NCBI GenBank assembly: GCA_945862235.1
Contig: CAMAYU010000015.1
Span: forward strand, 1-58,892
Reading direction: 5' to 3'
Source of the DNA: Schlesneria paludicola DSM 18645
GTDB lineage: Bacteria; Planctomycetota; Planctomycetia; Planctomycetales; Planctomycetaceae
DNA: 58,892 nucleotides
In this document: one piece after another, positions 17,926-25,814 of the stretch
Position numbering within the stretch: position 1 is the first letter of the stretch
Layout of the letters: each line of letters opens with the position of its first letter
The notes under the pieces: model-generated
Seen by the model: the letters and a program-made list of their open reading frames with translations, nothing else
What the model was told of the DNA's origin: nothing
Databases searched by the model: none
Program-made: the position numbers and the translations under genes

Positions 17926-18278
17926 TCGAAGGGCAGATCAACGAACACGGCACGCCGCTCATCCCGTTGCGACTCGCTGATCGGGATTGGATGGCGATCG
18001 TCGATACGGGATTCAACGCCGGACTGAAACTTCCCGAGACGCTTGCGGACGTTCGGGACGCCGAGTCGTTCGGGACAGTGAGGGCGCCGCTCGCGGCGGG
18101 CATCGTTGTCACCGAGGAACTCTTTTTGGTGGAACTCGATTTTGACGGGCATCACGAATTCACGCCGGCCACTTTCGCGGCGGCCAATCACATACTCGTA
18201 GGGACTCGGCTGATGCACCGTCATCGCCTGGAACTCGATTTTCCCGCACGCACTGTTCGACTGGAACGTGCCCACTGA
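17922..18278 (+). CDS. Retropepsin-like (clan AA) aspartic protease
   Basis: 118 residues from the GTG at 17922, which overlaps the previous stop and sits 9 bases from an AAAGG; an ATG at 17913 is the alternative. The opening IEGQINEHGTPLIPLRL leads to IVDTGFNAGLKLPE, the D-T-G active-site triad of retropepsins. HILVGTRLMHRHRLELDF near the C-terminus matches the second conserved block (ILG/ILVGT..L....L..D). Such single-domain proteins act as dimers. The natural substrate is not known. It is third in the overlapping trio. Confidence 0.85.
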   Translation: MIEGQINEHGTPLIPLRLADRDWMAIVDTGFNAGLKLPETLADVRDAESFGTVRAPLAAGIVVTEELFLVELDFDGHHEFTPATFAAANHILVGTRLMHRHRLELDFPARTVRLERAH

Positions 18279-18329
18279 AGCAGATGAACTGGGTTGACCG
18301 CATCCACATCAGAGATCGCAGGGACGCTT

Positions 18330-19853
18330 ATGACCATCTCGACTCATCGCACGCTCCCTCCCGAATTGCGGGAGATTCAGATCAAGACCGAAGAGATCGC
18401 GCGGGGCTACGGCCTCGATTTCTTCGAGACCATTTTCGAGATGCTCGATCTCGAAGAGCTGTGCATGTTCGCCGCTTACGGTGGCTTCCCGGTGCGCTAC
18501 CCCCATTGGCGATTCGGGGCCGAGTACGACGAGTTGATCAAGACGCACATGTACGGCCTGCAGCGCATCTACGAGATGGTCATCAACACCGACCCGTGTT
18601 ACGCATACCTGCTCAACACGAACCTACTCGTCGATCAGAAGCTGGTCATCGCGCACGTTTACGGGCACTGCGACTTCTTCAAGAACAACGCTTGGTTCAG
18701 CCAGACCAATCGGAAGATGCTCGACCAGATGGCGAACCATGCCACGCGAATCAGCCAGTACGTGGATCGCTATGGTTACGACAAGGTCGAGGAATTCATC
18801 GACGCCTGTCTGTCGCTCGAAGACCTGATCGACATGCACTCGATGCACATCAAGCGTGCCCCCGACGTGCAGCCGCTCCCGCACGCGGCACTGCTCCGCG
18901 AAGACGACTTCGAGTACATGCAGTCCGGCCGACTGCCGTCGAAGGGCTACATGGACTCGTTCATCAACCCGCCCGAAGTTCTCGAAAAGGAAGCCAAGGA
19001 CAAACGGCAGAAGGAGCAAGACCGCGAGAAGAAACGTTCCTTCCCCGACGAGCCTCAACGCGACGTGCTGCTCTTCCTGCTCGAACACGCTCCGCTGCGA
19101 GACTGGCAGCACGACATCCTCGCGATCATCCGCGATGAGGCTTACTACTTCGCACCGCAAGGCCAGACGAAGATCATGAACGAAGGCTGGGCCAGCTACT
19201 GGCACACGACCATCATGACCAAACACAGCTTGGTCGATTCGGAAGTGATCGACTACGCCGACCATCACAGCGGCACGGTGCAGATGAGTCCTCAGCGGAT
19301 CAACCCGTACAAGATCGGTATCGAACTCTACCGCGACATTGAAGAACGCTGGAACAAAGGCCAGTTCGGACCCGAGTGGAACGAGTGCGACGATCCGCGC
19401 GAGAAGGCCAAATGGGACAAGCAGCTTGGCCTGGGTCGGCAGAAGATTTTCGAGGTCCGTCGCATCCACAACGATGTCACGTTCATCGACAACTTCCTGA
19501 CGCCCGAGTTCTGCGCGAAGCACAAGATGTTCTCATTCGCCTTCAACGAGAGCAGCGAAAACTACGAGATCGCGACACGGCAGTTTGAACAGGTGAAGCA
19601 ACAACTCTTAAACAGCCTGACCAACCACAGCCGCCCGTTTATCTACGTGCAGGACGCCAACCACCGCAATCGGGGCGAGCTGTACCTGCTCCACAAATAC
19701 ATGGGGATCGAACTGAAACAGGACTACGCGCAGGACTCGCTCCGCAACCTGCACAAGCTCTGGCAGCGCCCAGTCCACATCGAAACGGTCCTCGACGAAA
19801 AGCCGGCCGTGATCTCGTTCGATGGCTCGACTCACACGACGAAGGCGAAGTGA
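18330..19853 (+). CDS. SpoVR family protein
   Basis: 507 residues from MTISTHRTLP; the ATG at 18294 would add 12 residues with no better ribosome site. Characteristic stretches are EEIARGYGLDFFETIFE, FPVRYPHWRFG, HVYGHCDFFKNN, DEAYYFAPQGQTKIMNEGWA, and SGTVQMSPQRINPYKIG. SpoVR is required for spore cortex formation in Bacillus and is found widely in non-sporulating bacteria, usually with the kinase PrkA (YeaG) and a YeaH-like protein. Neither partner is next to it here. It follows the retropepsin trio with a 51-base gap. Confidence 0.95.
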   Translation: MTISTHRTLPPELREIQIKTEEIARGYGLDFFETIFEMLDLEELCMFAAYGGFPVRYPHWRFGAEYDELIKTHMYGLQRIYEMVINTDPCYAYLLNTNLLVDQKLVIAHVYGHCDFFKNNAWFSQTNRKMLDQMANHATRISQYVDRYGYDKVEEFIDACLSLEDLIDMHSMHIKRAPDVQPLPHAALLREDDFEYMQSGRLPSKGYMDSFINPPEVLEKEAKDKRQKEQDREKKRSFPDEPQRDVLLFLLEHAPLRDWQHDILAIIRDEAYYFAPQGQTKIMNEGWASYWHTTIMTKHSLVDSEVIDYADHHSGTVQMSPQRINPYKIGIELYRDIEERWNKGQFGPEWNECDDPREKAKWDKQLGLGRQKIFEVRRIHNDVTFIDNFLTPEFCAKHKMFSFAFNESSENYEIATRQFEQVKQQLLNSLTNHSRPFIYVQDANHRNRGELYLLHKYMGIELKQDYAQDSLRNLHKLWQRPVHIETVLDEKPAVISFDGSTHTTKAK

Positions 19854-19882
19854 CCGTACATGCAGAGACACGCGAGATACCG

Positions 19883-20251
19883 ATGACCGAACCGGAAGAA
19901 TCACTGCACCGCAATTCCGCCCCTCGGCTGTGGTCAGACATCTTGGCGAATGCCTGTCCGGTGTTTGGCTGTCTCGGGTGGATCACGTTGGTGCCGCTAC
20001 TGAGTGGATACGGCGAGTCGGAACAACTCGCCCGGTTCTTCGCGGCGCTGGTCAACATGATTGTAATCGGTGTCGTGGGCGGATCGTCCACCATGCTGTG
20101 CCTGCTGGGCTGGCGCTGGTCCCTGAGAACGGAGACGCGCGAAGGATTTCGAGCCACTTCACTGGGAAGGTACGCTGCGTTCGCAGGCTTGGCCGTGGGA
20201 ACGCTCGTGGTACTCCGGCACGCTCCGATGGTGGTGTGGTATCTCTACTAA
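19883..20251 (+). CDS. Small membrane protein, unknown function
   Basis: 122 residues from the ATG at 19883; an in-frame GTG at 19850 would overlap the SpoVR stop. Three hydrophobic stretches are visible: ACPVFGCLGWITLVPLLSG, FFAALVNMIVIGVVGGSS running into MLCLLG, and a C-terminal AAFAGLAVGTLVVL. It is an integral membrane protein of at least three helices with a charged linker. I do not recognise a family. The 29-base spacing suggests co-transcription with the SpoVR gene. Confidence 0.62.
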   Translation: MTEPEESLHRNSAPRLWSDILANACPVFGCLGWITLVPLLSGYGESEQLARFFAALVNMIVIGVVGGSSTMLCLLGWRWSLRTETREGFRATSLGRYAAFAGLAVGTLVVLRHAPMVVWYLY

Positions 20252-20262
20252 CCCGGATTCAC

Positions 20263-20288
20263 TAGCCCGACGCATCACGCAAGGACCG
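20263..20288. repeat. Half copy of the ACTAACCCGAAGC repeat forming the end of the epimerase gene
   Basis: CACTAGCCCGACGCATCACG and the following bases match the left arm of the family without a mirrored partner. On the minus strand it supplies the last residues and the TGA stop (20275-20277) of the aldose epimerase gene. Confidence 0.6.
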
Positions 20289-21228
20289 GACCGGCGGTGA
20301 TGTCGAGCCACGTGTGGAACTCGGCACCGGGAGCGAGCGTCCGCCAGCCGCAGTCGATGCCGCCCGCTTGCAGATTGATCGCGTCGGTCGGGCACGTGTA
20401 CGGCTCGATACAGACGGCGGCGCGGTTCGGCGGCGTGAACACGACGATCTCACGAAAGATCGGCGGTGACGTGAGCGTGATTTGCAGGCCAGCCTCTTCA
20501 TCAATAATCAGGCAGTCGAACTGTGGCCCCTCGCATTGAACGGTCGTGTAGACATCGTCCAATTGCACGGTATCGACATACGCACCAAACCGCAGATCAT
20601 GCTCTTCGTCGAGCTCCCGTCGCTCGCCCGTCGGGAGGCAATCCTGTAGCTCCCAGCGCTGCGCTGCGGGGACTTCAATCAGACAGGCCCCCACGCGGCT
20701 CGTCGTGGCCAGCGGCAACTTGAAGTACGGGTGAGTCCCCAATCCCCAGGGCAGTGGTTGCGACGAGGGATTGATGACGCGGAAGTTGGCTCGCAGGCGG
20801 TTACCGAGCAGTTCGTAATCGACCTCGATGGTGAAATCGGTCGGCCAGAGCGTGCGTCGGTTGGGAGCATCGACGCTCAACTGAAACTGCCCGGTGACAA
20901 AGTCGTCTCCCTGCGCGATCACGCGCCAAGGTCGGTCGAGACACAGGCCATGAATCGCGTTGCCGAACTTATCGCTGACCGGCAGCGAGAACTCGCGTCC
21001 TTCCCATGTGAACTTCCCAGCGCGGATGCGATTGGGGAATGGAAAGAGGATCGGAATCCCACTGCCGCTCGAACGCTGGCCTCCCGTTTCAAAGTCGGGG
21101 ACGGAGTCGAGGACGTCGATCTCGCGATCACCGACCTTGGCCCGAAACTCGAAGCAGTTGAATCCCAGTTCGGGAGCGATGCGGGCCGTTGATCCCGTCT
21201 GGGAATCGGTGAGGGTCACGATCGACAT
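20275..21228 (-). CDS. Aldose 1-epimerase family protein
   Basis: 317 residues, beta-sandwich galactose mutarotase-like fold. FNCFEFRAKV, SGIPILFPFPNRIRAGKFTWEG, GNAIHGLCLDRPW (catalytic-type Asn/His region), WGLGTHPYF (second His) and PPIFREIVVFTPPN with the later CIEPYTCPTDAIN (catalytic Glu) are all present. It interconverts alpha and beta anomers of hexoses, but the family also contains glucose-6-phosphate epimerases, and the substrate is not decided here. Monocistronic. Its C-terminal VLA and stop derive from a half palindromic repeat. Confidence 0.9.
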   Translation of the reverse strand: MSIVTLTDSQTGSTARIAPELGFNCFEFRAKVGDREIDVLDSVPDFETGGQRSSGSGIPILFPFPNRIRAGKFTWEGREFSLPVSDKFGNAIHGLCLDRPWRVIAQGDDFVTGQFQLSVDAPNRRTLWPTDFTIEVDYELLGNRLRANFRVINPSSQPLPWGLGTHPYFKLPLATTSRVGACLIEVPAAQRWELQDCLPTGERRELDEEHDLRFGAYVDTVQLDDVYTTVQCEGPQFDCLIIDEEAGLQITLTSPPIFREIVVFTPPNRAAVCIEPYTCPTDAINLQAGGIDCGWRTLAPGAEFHTWLDITAGPVLA

Positions 21229-21718
21229 GAGTCACGGTTCCACAGGTGAAAGGCTTGCGGCAGGAACGGACATGCGGGCTGAGAAGCATCGGTAAAAGAG
21301 CGGCCGCTCAGCGGAGCGGGACTATATCAGACAAAACGACCTTGAAGCCAACGCCTCGGATAGGTCCGGCGGATGAAGAAATCGCGAAAGTCGGGGCCGA
21401 GTCGTTTCGAGCGGGAACAGGCATCCGCAGTGATGCAGGTGCCGATTGCAGCGGTTGTGCGATTCGGGCTGGCGGCAGAGTTTCGTCAACTCGCATATCA
21501 AGCGGCGGCTGGCCGGGTGGGTGAGTCCGGCGGGCGGGCGAGGTTGCAATCCGTTCGGGCGGCTACTGTAATGCCCGCCATCTCTCGGCCGCTGGGTGTC
21601 GAGGCGTCGTGTGGGTTGGCATCGCTCCTAGAGCGGTGTCTCGCGACGGAAGCACTTTCTTCAGTCTGGGCGAGAACGATTCGCGCCGCAGCACTGGAAA
21701 CAAAAGGTCAGTTGTTCA
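21229..21718. other. Intergenic region, nothing firm
   Basis: 490 bases between divergent genes. An open frame at 21373-21819 (plus) has Arg/Ala-rich composition, overlaps the lipoprotein gene and has no ribosome site, so it was not accepted. A weak -10-like TATAGT can be read on the minus strand around 21319. No repeat was seen. Confidence 0.5.
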
Positions 21719-22054
21719 ATGCGCAAGGTTCATATCGTCAGTTCGTTGTTGGTGGCGTTTGGTTTGTCGATTGTCAGTATCGGTTGCGATCCTGCCAAGC
21801 CGGCGACAAAGGGTGTTAAGAAGTCCGCTGGTCCCGGTTCGACGACCGGTGGCGGAACGGAAGTCCCGGCTGCCGCTGCCGGAGGAACGGTAGAAAAGCC
21901 AGAAGCCAAGCCCGAGGAAGCAAAGCCTGCTGAAGACAAGGCCACTGAGAAGCCGGAAGCCGAAAAGACCGAAGCCAAGCCGGAAGAGAAGAAGGCCGAC
22001 GAGAAGCCAGCCGAGGAAAAGAAGGCTGAAGAACCAAAGGCCGAAGACAAGTGA
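21719..22054 (+). CDS. Small Lys/Glu/Pro/Ala-rich lipoprotein
   Basis: 111 residues. The N-terminus MRKVHIVSSLLVAFGLS with IVSIGC is a type II signal peptide, with the lipidated Cys at residue 23. The rest is a low-complexity charged tail of repeated KPE, KAEE and EKPEA units, Ala and Pro between them, probably extended or helical and able to span the periplasm or bind cations. No fold is recognised. A good terminator follows 48 bases downstream, so it is a single-gene unit. In-frame microrepeats make its length likely variable between strains. Confidence 0.75.
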   Translation: MRKVHIVSSLLVAFGLSIVSIGCDPAKPATKGVKKSAGPGSTTGGGTEVPAAAAGGTVEKPEAKPEEAKPAEDKATEKPEAEKTEAKPEEKKADEKPAEEKKAEEPKAEDK

Positions 22055-22101
22055 TCGATGTGGCTCAGTGATTGAGCCAACATCACTGTCACCGCTGAAA
22101 C

Positions 22102-22145
22102 GAAACAACCCGCTGTCGCTTGCGACCGCGGGTTGTTTCATTTTC
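22102..22145 (+). terminator. Rho-independent terminator after the lipoprotein gene
   Basis: A perfect 12-base stem GAAACAACCCGC (22102-22113) with its inverse at 22128-22139 is followed by ATTTTCT. It is 48 bases after the stop. Confidence 0.75.
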
Positions 22146-22193
22146 TGCAACGTTCCGTGGCGAGAACTGTCGCAACGATCATGGCTAGGTCTT

Positions 22194-22264
22194 GGTGAGC
22201 CGGGTTCCGTCGGGAACCGAAGTTTGAGAGAAGCATTCCGGGGCCTGACGGAACCCGGCTCACC
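22194..22264. repeat. Inverted repeat with 18-base arms
   Basis: GGTGAGCCGGGTTCCGTC at 22194-22211 is mirrored exactly at 22247-22264. The loop is 35 bases. It sits between the lipoprotein terminator and the convergent His-rich gene (gap 22055-22415), which holds nothing else apparent. Confidence 0.85.
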
Positions 22265-22415
22265 TCGAAACCGACCGTTGCCTGGCTATGCCGCTGCCTT
22301 CTGCTTCTCCTTCTTGTTTCCTTTAGGGTTCGCGTTGTTCGCGAAGGAATACAAGAGGCTGAGTGATTGAGACGCGATCGGGACCACGGAGCCGAGACAA
22401 TCCGTGCCAGAAATC

Positions 22416-22772
22416 CTACCTCGAGTAGTAGAACCCAAAGCCCGATCCACCACCGTAGGCGCTTCCACCATAAGGCGATCCATAGCCACCGCCGGATCCA
22501 CGATACGCCGAGCCGCTGTAGCCACCGTATCCGCCATACGCCGCGCCGGAGTAGCCCTGATGCTGGCAACTCGACACGGGGTAGCTGTAGCGCTGAACCA
22601 CGACCACGGGCTGTCGATAGACTTGGACGTGCGAGTGTCCCGAGTGGGAATGATGATGATGATGGGCGGAATGATGATGTCCGCCGTGGTGGTCGTACGC
22701 CGAGGCTGATCCGGCAGCGAGACCCAACCATCCGAACAGTGCCACCGAACTCAACAACGTGCTTCGCAACAT
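22416..22772 (-). CDS. Secreted His-rich, Gly/Tyr-rich protein
   Basis: 118 residues from the ATG at 22772, with GGAGGG upstream. A signal peptide (residues 1-25, ending SASA) is followed by a run with about a dozen His (DHHGGHHHSAHHHHHSHSGH), then a VVVVQRYSYP strand with a Cys, then a Gly/Tyr/Ser repeat region (YGGYGGYSG, GSPYGGSAYGG) ending FGFYYSR. The His cluster should bind Ni, Cu or Zn; the GY repeats resemble adhesive or phase-separating sequences. It is exported or surface exposed. No recognised family. Confidence 0.75.
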   Translation of the reverse strand: MLRSTLLSSVALFGWLGLAAGSASAYDHHGGHHHSAHHHHHSHSGHSHVQVYRQPVVVVQRYSYPVSSCQHQGYSGAAYGGYGGYSGSAYRGSGGGYGSPYGGSAYGGGSGFGFYYSR

Positions 22773-22902
22773 GATGCCCTCCACTTTCTGTTTGGGGAAC
22801 GCCCTCGATTCTTCCTCGGGCTGACGGGAGTGGTCTATCGCAGCACGCGTGCCAATCGTCGGCGAACCTTGCCTGTACACGAAGAAGCTGACGCATCGAA
22901 GT

Positions 22903-22953
22903 CTGACGCGCCAGCGCAGGAGAGAGCCACTTCCAGCTTCGCTGGCGTGTCAG
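22903..22953. repeat. Inverted repeat in the divergent gap before the metallopeptidase
   Basis: CTGACGCGCCAGCG (22903-22916) is mirrored at 22940-22953 with one mismatch, with a 23-base loop. The rest of the 22773-23123 gap shows no gene. Confidence 0.7.
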
Positions 22954-23123
22954 GCTTTGATTTTCGGTACGACAAGTCTGGTTAATTGCCGAACGAAGCC
23001 GTCGTCGATTTGAATCAACTCGTCATCAATTCGCACACGCCATGTCTGCCGATGACCCGCACTTCGCGCAGCGGGGGCTTTGGACTAGAACGCGACCGCC
23101 TCTGAATTCGTGGAGTGTCGCTC

Positions 23124-23840
23124 ATGTCGAACCCGCCGTTTCCGTACAGCATCCGCGAGAGTGCCCGCGCGCGATATTTGCGGTTTCGTGTGACGCTCGA
23201 CAAGGGACTCGAAGTCGTCGTCCCACGCGGGTACGACCGGCGGCGCATTCCCGAGTTGTTACAGACCAACCAAGCTTGGGTCGATCACGCACTGCGTCGT
23301 GTCGATGAAGTTCGCTCGAAACAGGCGGCTCACGCCGCGCGAACTGTCCCCACGCAAATCGCGCTACCGAGCGTCGGCCGTGTCTGGAACATCGAACTCG
23401 TTCCAACGACGGCGCGTTCGCTGAGCATCGTCGAGTTAGCTTCCGATCGCCTGCAACTGCGCGGGGATGTCGAGAACATCGACCTGTGCGACTCGGCCCT
23501 GCAACGCTGGTTGCTGCGTCAGGCCCACGACATCCTCACGCCATTGTTGGCGGCGGCTAGTCGTGAAACGGGGATCCCATACGCGCGGATGGCACTGCGA
23601 AAACAGAAGACACGTTGGGGAAGCTGCTCGTCGCTCGGCACGATCAGTCTGAACGTCAAGCTGCTGTTCGTGGAACCGGACTTGGTCCGCTACATCCTGA
23701 TCCACGAGCTGTGCCACGTCCGCCACATGAACCATTCCAAACGGTTCTGGAAGCTCGTGTCGGCGTACTATGCTCCCTACAAGGAAGCCCATCGGCGCTT
23801 GAAGGATGCGTGGCGAAAGATGCCTCGTTGGGTGGCCTGA
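23124..23840 (+). CDS. YgjP/WLM-like zinc metallopeptidase (M48 clan)
   Basis: 238 residues from the ATG at 23124, with GGAG upstream. The N-terminal half has YSIRESARARYLRFRVT and VVVPRGYDRRRIPELL, typical of YgjP. The zinc site is HELCHVRHMNHSKRFWKLV: HExxH plus the third His. The strongly conserved RKQKTRWGSCSSLGTISLN precedes it. These proteins are predicted cytoplasmic metalloproteases of unknown target; some relatives act in SUMO or DNA repair pathways in eukaryotes. Monocistronic. Confidence 0.92.
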   Translation: MSNPPFPYSIRESARARYLRFRVTLDKGLEVVVPRGYDRRRIPELLQTNQAWVDHALRRVDEVRSKQAAHAARTVPTQIALPSVGRVWNIELVPTTARSLSIVELASDRLQLRGDVENIDLCDSALQRWLLRQAHDILTPLLAAASRETGIPYARMALRKQKTRWGSCSSLGTISLNVKLLFVEPDLVRYILIHELCHVRHMNHSKRFWKLVSAYYAPYKEAHRRLKDAWRKMPRWVA

Positions 23841-23871
23841 CACTGAGGAGTAGGGGAAGTGATGTCTGCCC

Positions 23872-23938
23872 ACACCAACCCGAAGTGTGAACGAGGGCGT
23901 CGAGAGACTTCGCCCTCGTTCACACTTCGAGTTGGTGT
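23872..23938. repeat. Palindromic repeat, ACTAACCCGAAGC family, copy 3
   Basis: 28-base arms (23872-23899 and 23911-23938) start ACACCAACCCGAAGTG and mirror with a single mismatch. The loop is 11 bases. It lies between convergent genes and could serve as a two-way terminator. Confidence 0.88.
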
Positions 23939-24029
23939 CTTCGGATCAATCATTTCTTGTCGGTCGCCTGATGCCCCCGCTCCCAGACGGAGAGTTTGGC
24001 GGGTCTCCGTGGTGAGGAGACGGCCAGAG

Positions 24030-25265
24030 TCATTCGCGGCGTTTGCGCCACACGGCGACCGCTTGTTCGAGTTGTTCGCCCCAAACTTTGTTGAGGTCTT
24101 CCGGAGACGGAACATGGCCGCGGCGGACTTCCCCAAAGTACCAGCAGCAGGCTTTGCCAAGTGAAAAAGTGTAAGCGAATGCCATCGCGGCGTTGGCTGT
24201 TTGGCCGAGAATCGGGATCAGTTTGAGTGGGGCCTTCACCGCGAACCGCAACGCCAACTGACCGGCCGCCGCGCCCGCCATCTTCGTCAACAACTCGATA
24301 TTCATCTTCTGGTCGTACAAGTCGGCCAGCACGTAGATCAGTCTCGTTTGCAGAGCCATCACGGCGGGGATATCGACCAGCGGCAAGGGAGTCGCCGCGG
24401 CCGTGGCTGCGAGACTGCTGTACTTGATGATCGTCGGCAACGCCTGTCGCGCGGTGAGATCGGCGAGCGATTTTCGCACGTCATCCAGATGCAACAGCGC
24501 CTGCCGGCACGCAGCAGGCAGGACTTCGATCAACGCGTCTTCTAACCGTCGTCCACCGAACTCAGGCTGAGCGAACCCTTCCTCGGGCTTGGTCAAGTCG
24601 ATGGGAACGATCCGATCGACGAGACCACTGAACCGCTGTTGCTGCTCGGCAAGCGAGCGTTGCAAGTTAGGATTGAGGGTCGAGGGTTGAGAGTTGAGGG
24701 TCGAAGACGGCGGAGCTTCTGTTTCTTCCTCAGGCCTGAGACCATCCACCTTCGACTCTCGACCATTTCCAAACGGGTCCGGATCGGGATGCTGCTCGAA
24801 CGGATAGGCTTCGTGGAGGCATGTCAATGCGAGCACCACCGGTCGTGTTGGTCGAGCAGCTCGCAGTTGCTTGAGTGGCTCAATCAATTCGACCAGCGCG
24901 TGGTCCATGACCCGCGCCACGACAACGATCACATGCGTCTGGGCATCGAACGCCGCGAGGTCTTCCGCCGCGTCGTACCCGACCTCACCCAAGCCGCGCG
25001 TGTCGAGGAACTTCACGATGGGCTGGTCGCTCGACGGGAAGTCGTATTGCGACGAAGACTTGGTCTGAGGCCGGAAGCCGTTGCCGATCTCAGCGGCCGT
25101 GGCGCCGGTGAGGTATCTCACGATCGACGACTTCCCGCTACCGGTCTTTCCAAACAACCAGATGACTGGAACGGGAGTCTTCTTCAGCAGCTCCTCGCGC
25201 TGCCGCTCAAACTGCTCGTCGGTGAGCGATCCGAACCCGAACCACGATTTGAAACGATCGAACAT
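24030..25265 (-). CDS. Membrane-associated GTPase with a DUF697-like C-terminus
   Basis: 411 residues. The G1 P-loop is GKTGSGKS (39-46), followed by TGATAAEIGNGF, and G3 appears as FLDTRGLGEVG. A clear G4 NKxD is lacking: LALTCLHEAYP stands in its place, so nucleotide specificity is uncertain. The C-terminal 180 residues contain alpha-helical hydrophobic segments (YSSLAATAAATPLPLVDIPAV, AAGQLALRFAVKAPLKLIPI) resembling DUF697 of YcjF-type GTPases. Between them lies a low-complexity in-frame insert (about 166-199) that coincides with a palindromic DNA element. The role is probably at the inner membrane. Monocistronic. Confidence 0.85.
   Translation of the reverse strand: MFDRFKSWFGFGSLTDEQFERQREELLKKTPVPVIWLFGKTGSGKSSIVRYLTGATAAEIGNGFRPQTKSSSQYDFPSSDQPIVKFLDTRGLGEVGYDAAEDLAAFDAQTHVIVVVARVMDHALVELIEPLKQLRAARPTRPVVLALTCLHEAYPFEQHPDPDPFGNGRESKVDGLRPEEETEAPPSSTLNSQPSTLNPNLQRSLAEQQQRFSGLVDRIVPIDLTKPEEGFAQPEFGGRRLEDALIEVLPAACRQALLHLDDVRKSLADLTARQALPTIIKYSSLAATAAATPLPLVDIPAVMALQTRLIYVLADLYDQKMNIELLTKMAGAAAGQLALRFAVKAPLKLIPILGQTANAAMAFAYTFSLGKACCWYFGEVRRGHVPSPEDLNKVWGEQLEQAVAVWRKRRE
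24669..24770. repeat. Palindromic element inserted in frame in the GTPase gene
   Basis: The left arm carries GGTCGAGGGTTGAGAGTTGA (24679 onward), the right arm (about 24741-24770) is an imperfect inverse with CCTTCGACTCTCGACC. On the coding strand it gives STLNSQPSTLNP. The encoded order of Val-(Glu/Asp)-Gly, an acidic stretch, Ser-Ser and then QPST(F/L)NP is the same as in the pfaD insert at 2760. Confidence 0.75.
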
Positions 25266-25479
25266 GGCAAGCTTCGTGGAGTCCCTTCGCCCGAGAATGA
25301 TCGCCGTGGTGGCAGTCGGGGGCGAAGGCGGCGTGAGTGATTTGCGAGTTTCGCCGCGTGCGTTTCAATGTGAATTGAGGTGCATCATCGGCGAGATCGC
25401 GTTGTATGCCGCCCTGCGCCGTCACCGCAACCTCATCTGTACTAGTAGCGGTTTCAAATTCTCTCAACGCGTCTTCTCT
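25266..25479. other. Upstream region of the GTPase gene, ending at the IS110 insertion
   Basis: 214 bases without a convincing gene. It presumably carries the GTPase promoter. Confidence 0.5.
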
Positions 25480-25488
25480 GTTCCTCAG

Positions 25489-25814
25489 TAGTTATTCCGT
25501 CCCCTCGGAGGACACTCGTGGGGGAGGAACATTGGGTTAGTATTTGTTTGTTTTTTGCCGTGGGCGTGTTGGCCGGTAAGGCATTGGTACTTGGAGTCCG
25601 GAAGTAGTTTGGTCGCGATGGTAGGCGGTTCGTCAGTGGTGACGGGGTTTGGCGGCGATTGTCTTCGACGCCAGCCTCGATCCCGTTCAGGAGATTGCAT
25701 AAGAGACACCATCGCCGCTCACGGTTTCTGGTGGGACGAGTCCTCATGGGGGCAGTCCTCATGGGGGCAGTCCTCATGGGGGGGAGTCTCGATTCTCGTG
25801 AAGGGAGGTTCGTC
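25489..25814 (+). ncRNA. Candidate bridge RNA region of the IS110 element
   Basis: IS110 transposases use a structured RNA from the long non-coding end to pair with target and donor DNA. This leader contains small hairpins, CGTCA-loop-TGACG at 25631-25644 and TGGCG-loop-CGCCA at 25650-25673. It contains GAGGAAC (25524-25530), complementary to GTTCCTC at the element ends, and TCAGGAG (25687-25693), identical to the inferred target junction. Exact RNA ends are not visible. Confidence 0.5.
25739..25783 (+). repeat. Three tandem 15-bp repeats in the IS110 leader
   Basis: AGTCCTCATGGGGGC occurs at 25739-25753 and 25754-25768, and a third copy ends in G at 25769-25783. Each contains TCCTCA, also found in the direct repeat at the element ends. 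It lies 32 bases upstream of the transposase ATG. Confidence 0.92.

Noticed and set aside
21373..21819. 148-residue frame before the lipoprotein
   Set aside because: No ribosome site, biased composition, overlaps the lipoprotein signal peptide in another frame.
24639..25340. 233-residue plus-strand frame
   Set aside because: Antisense to the GTPase gene.
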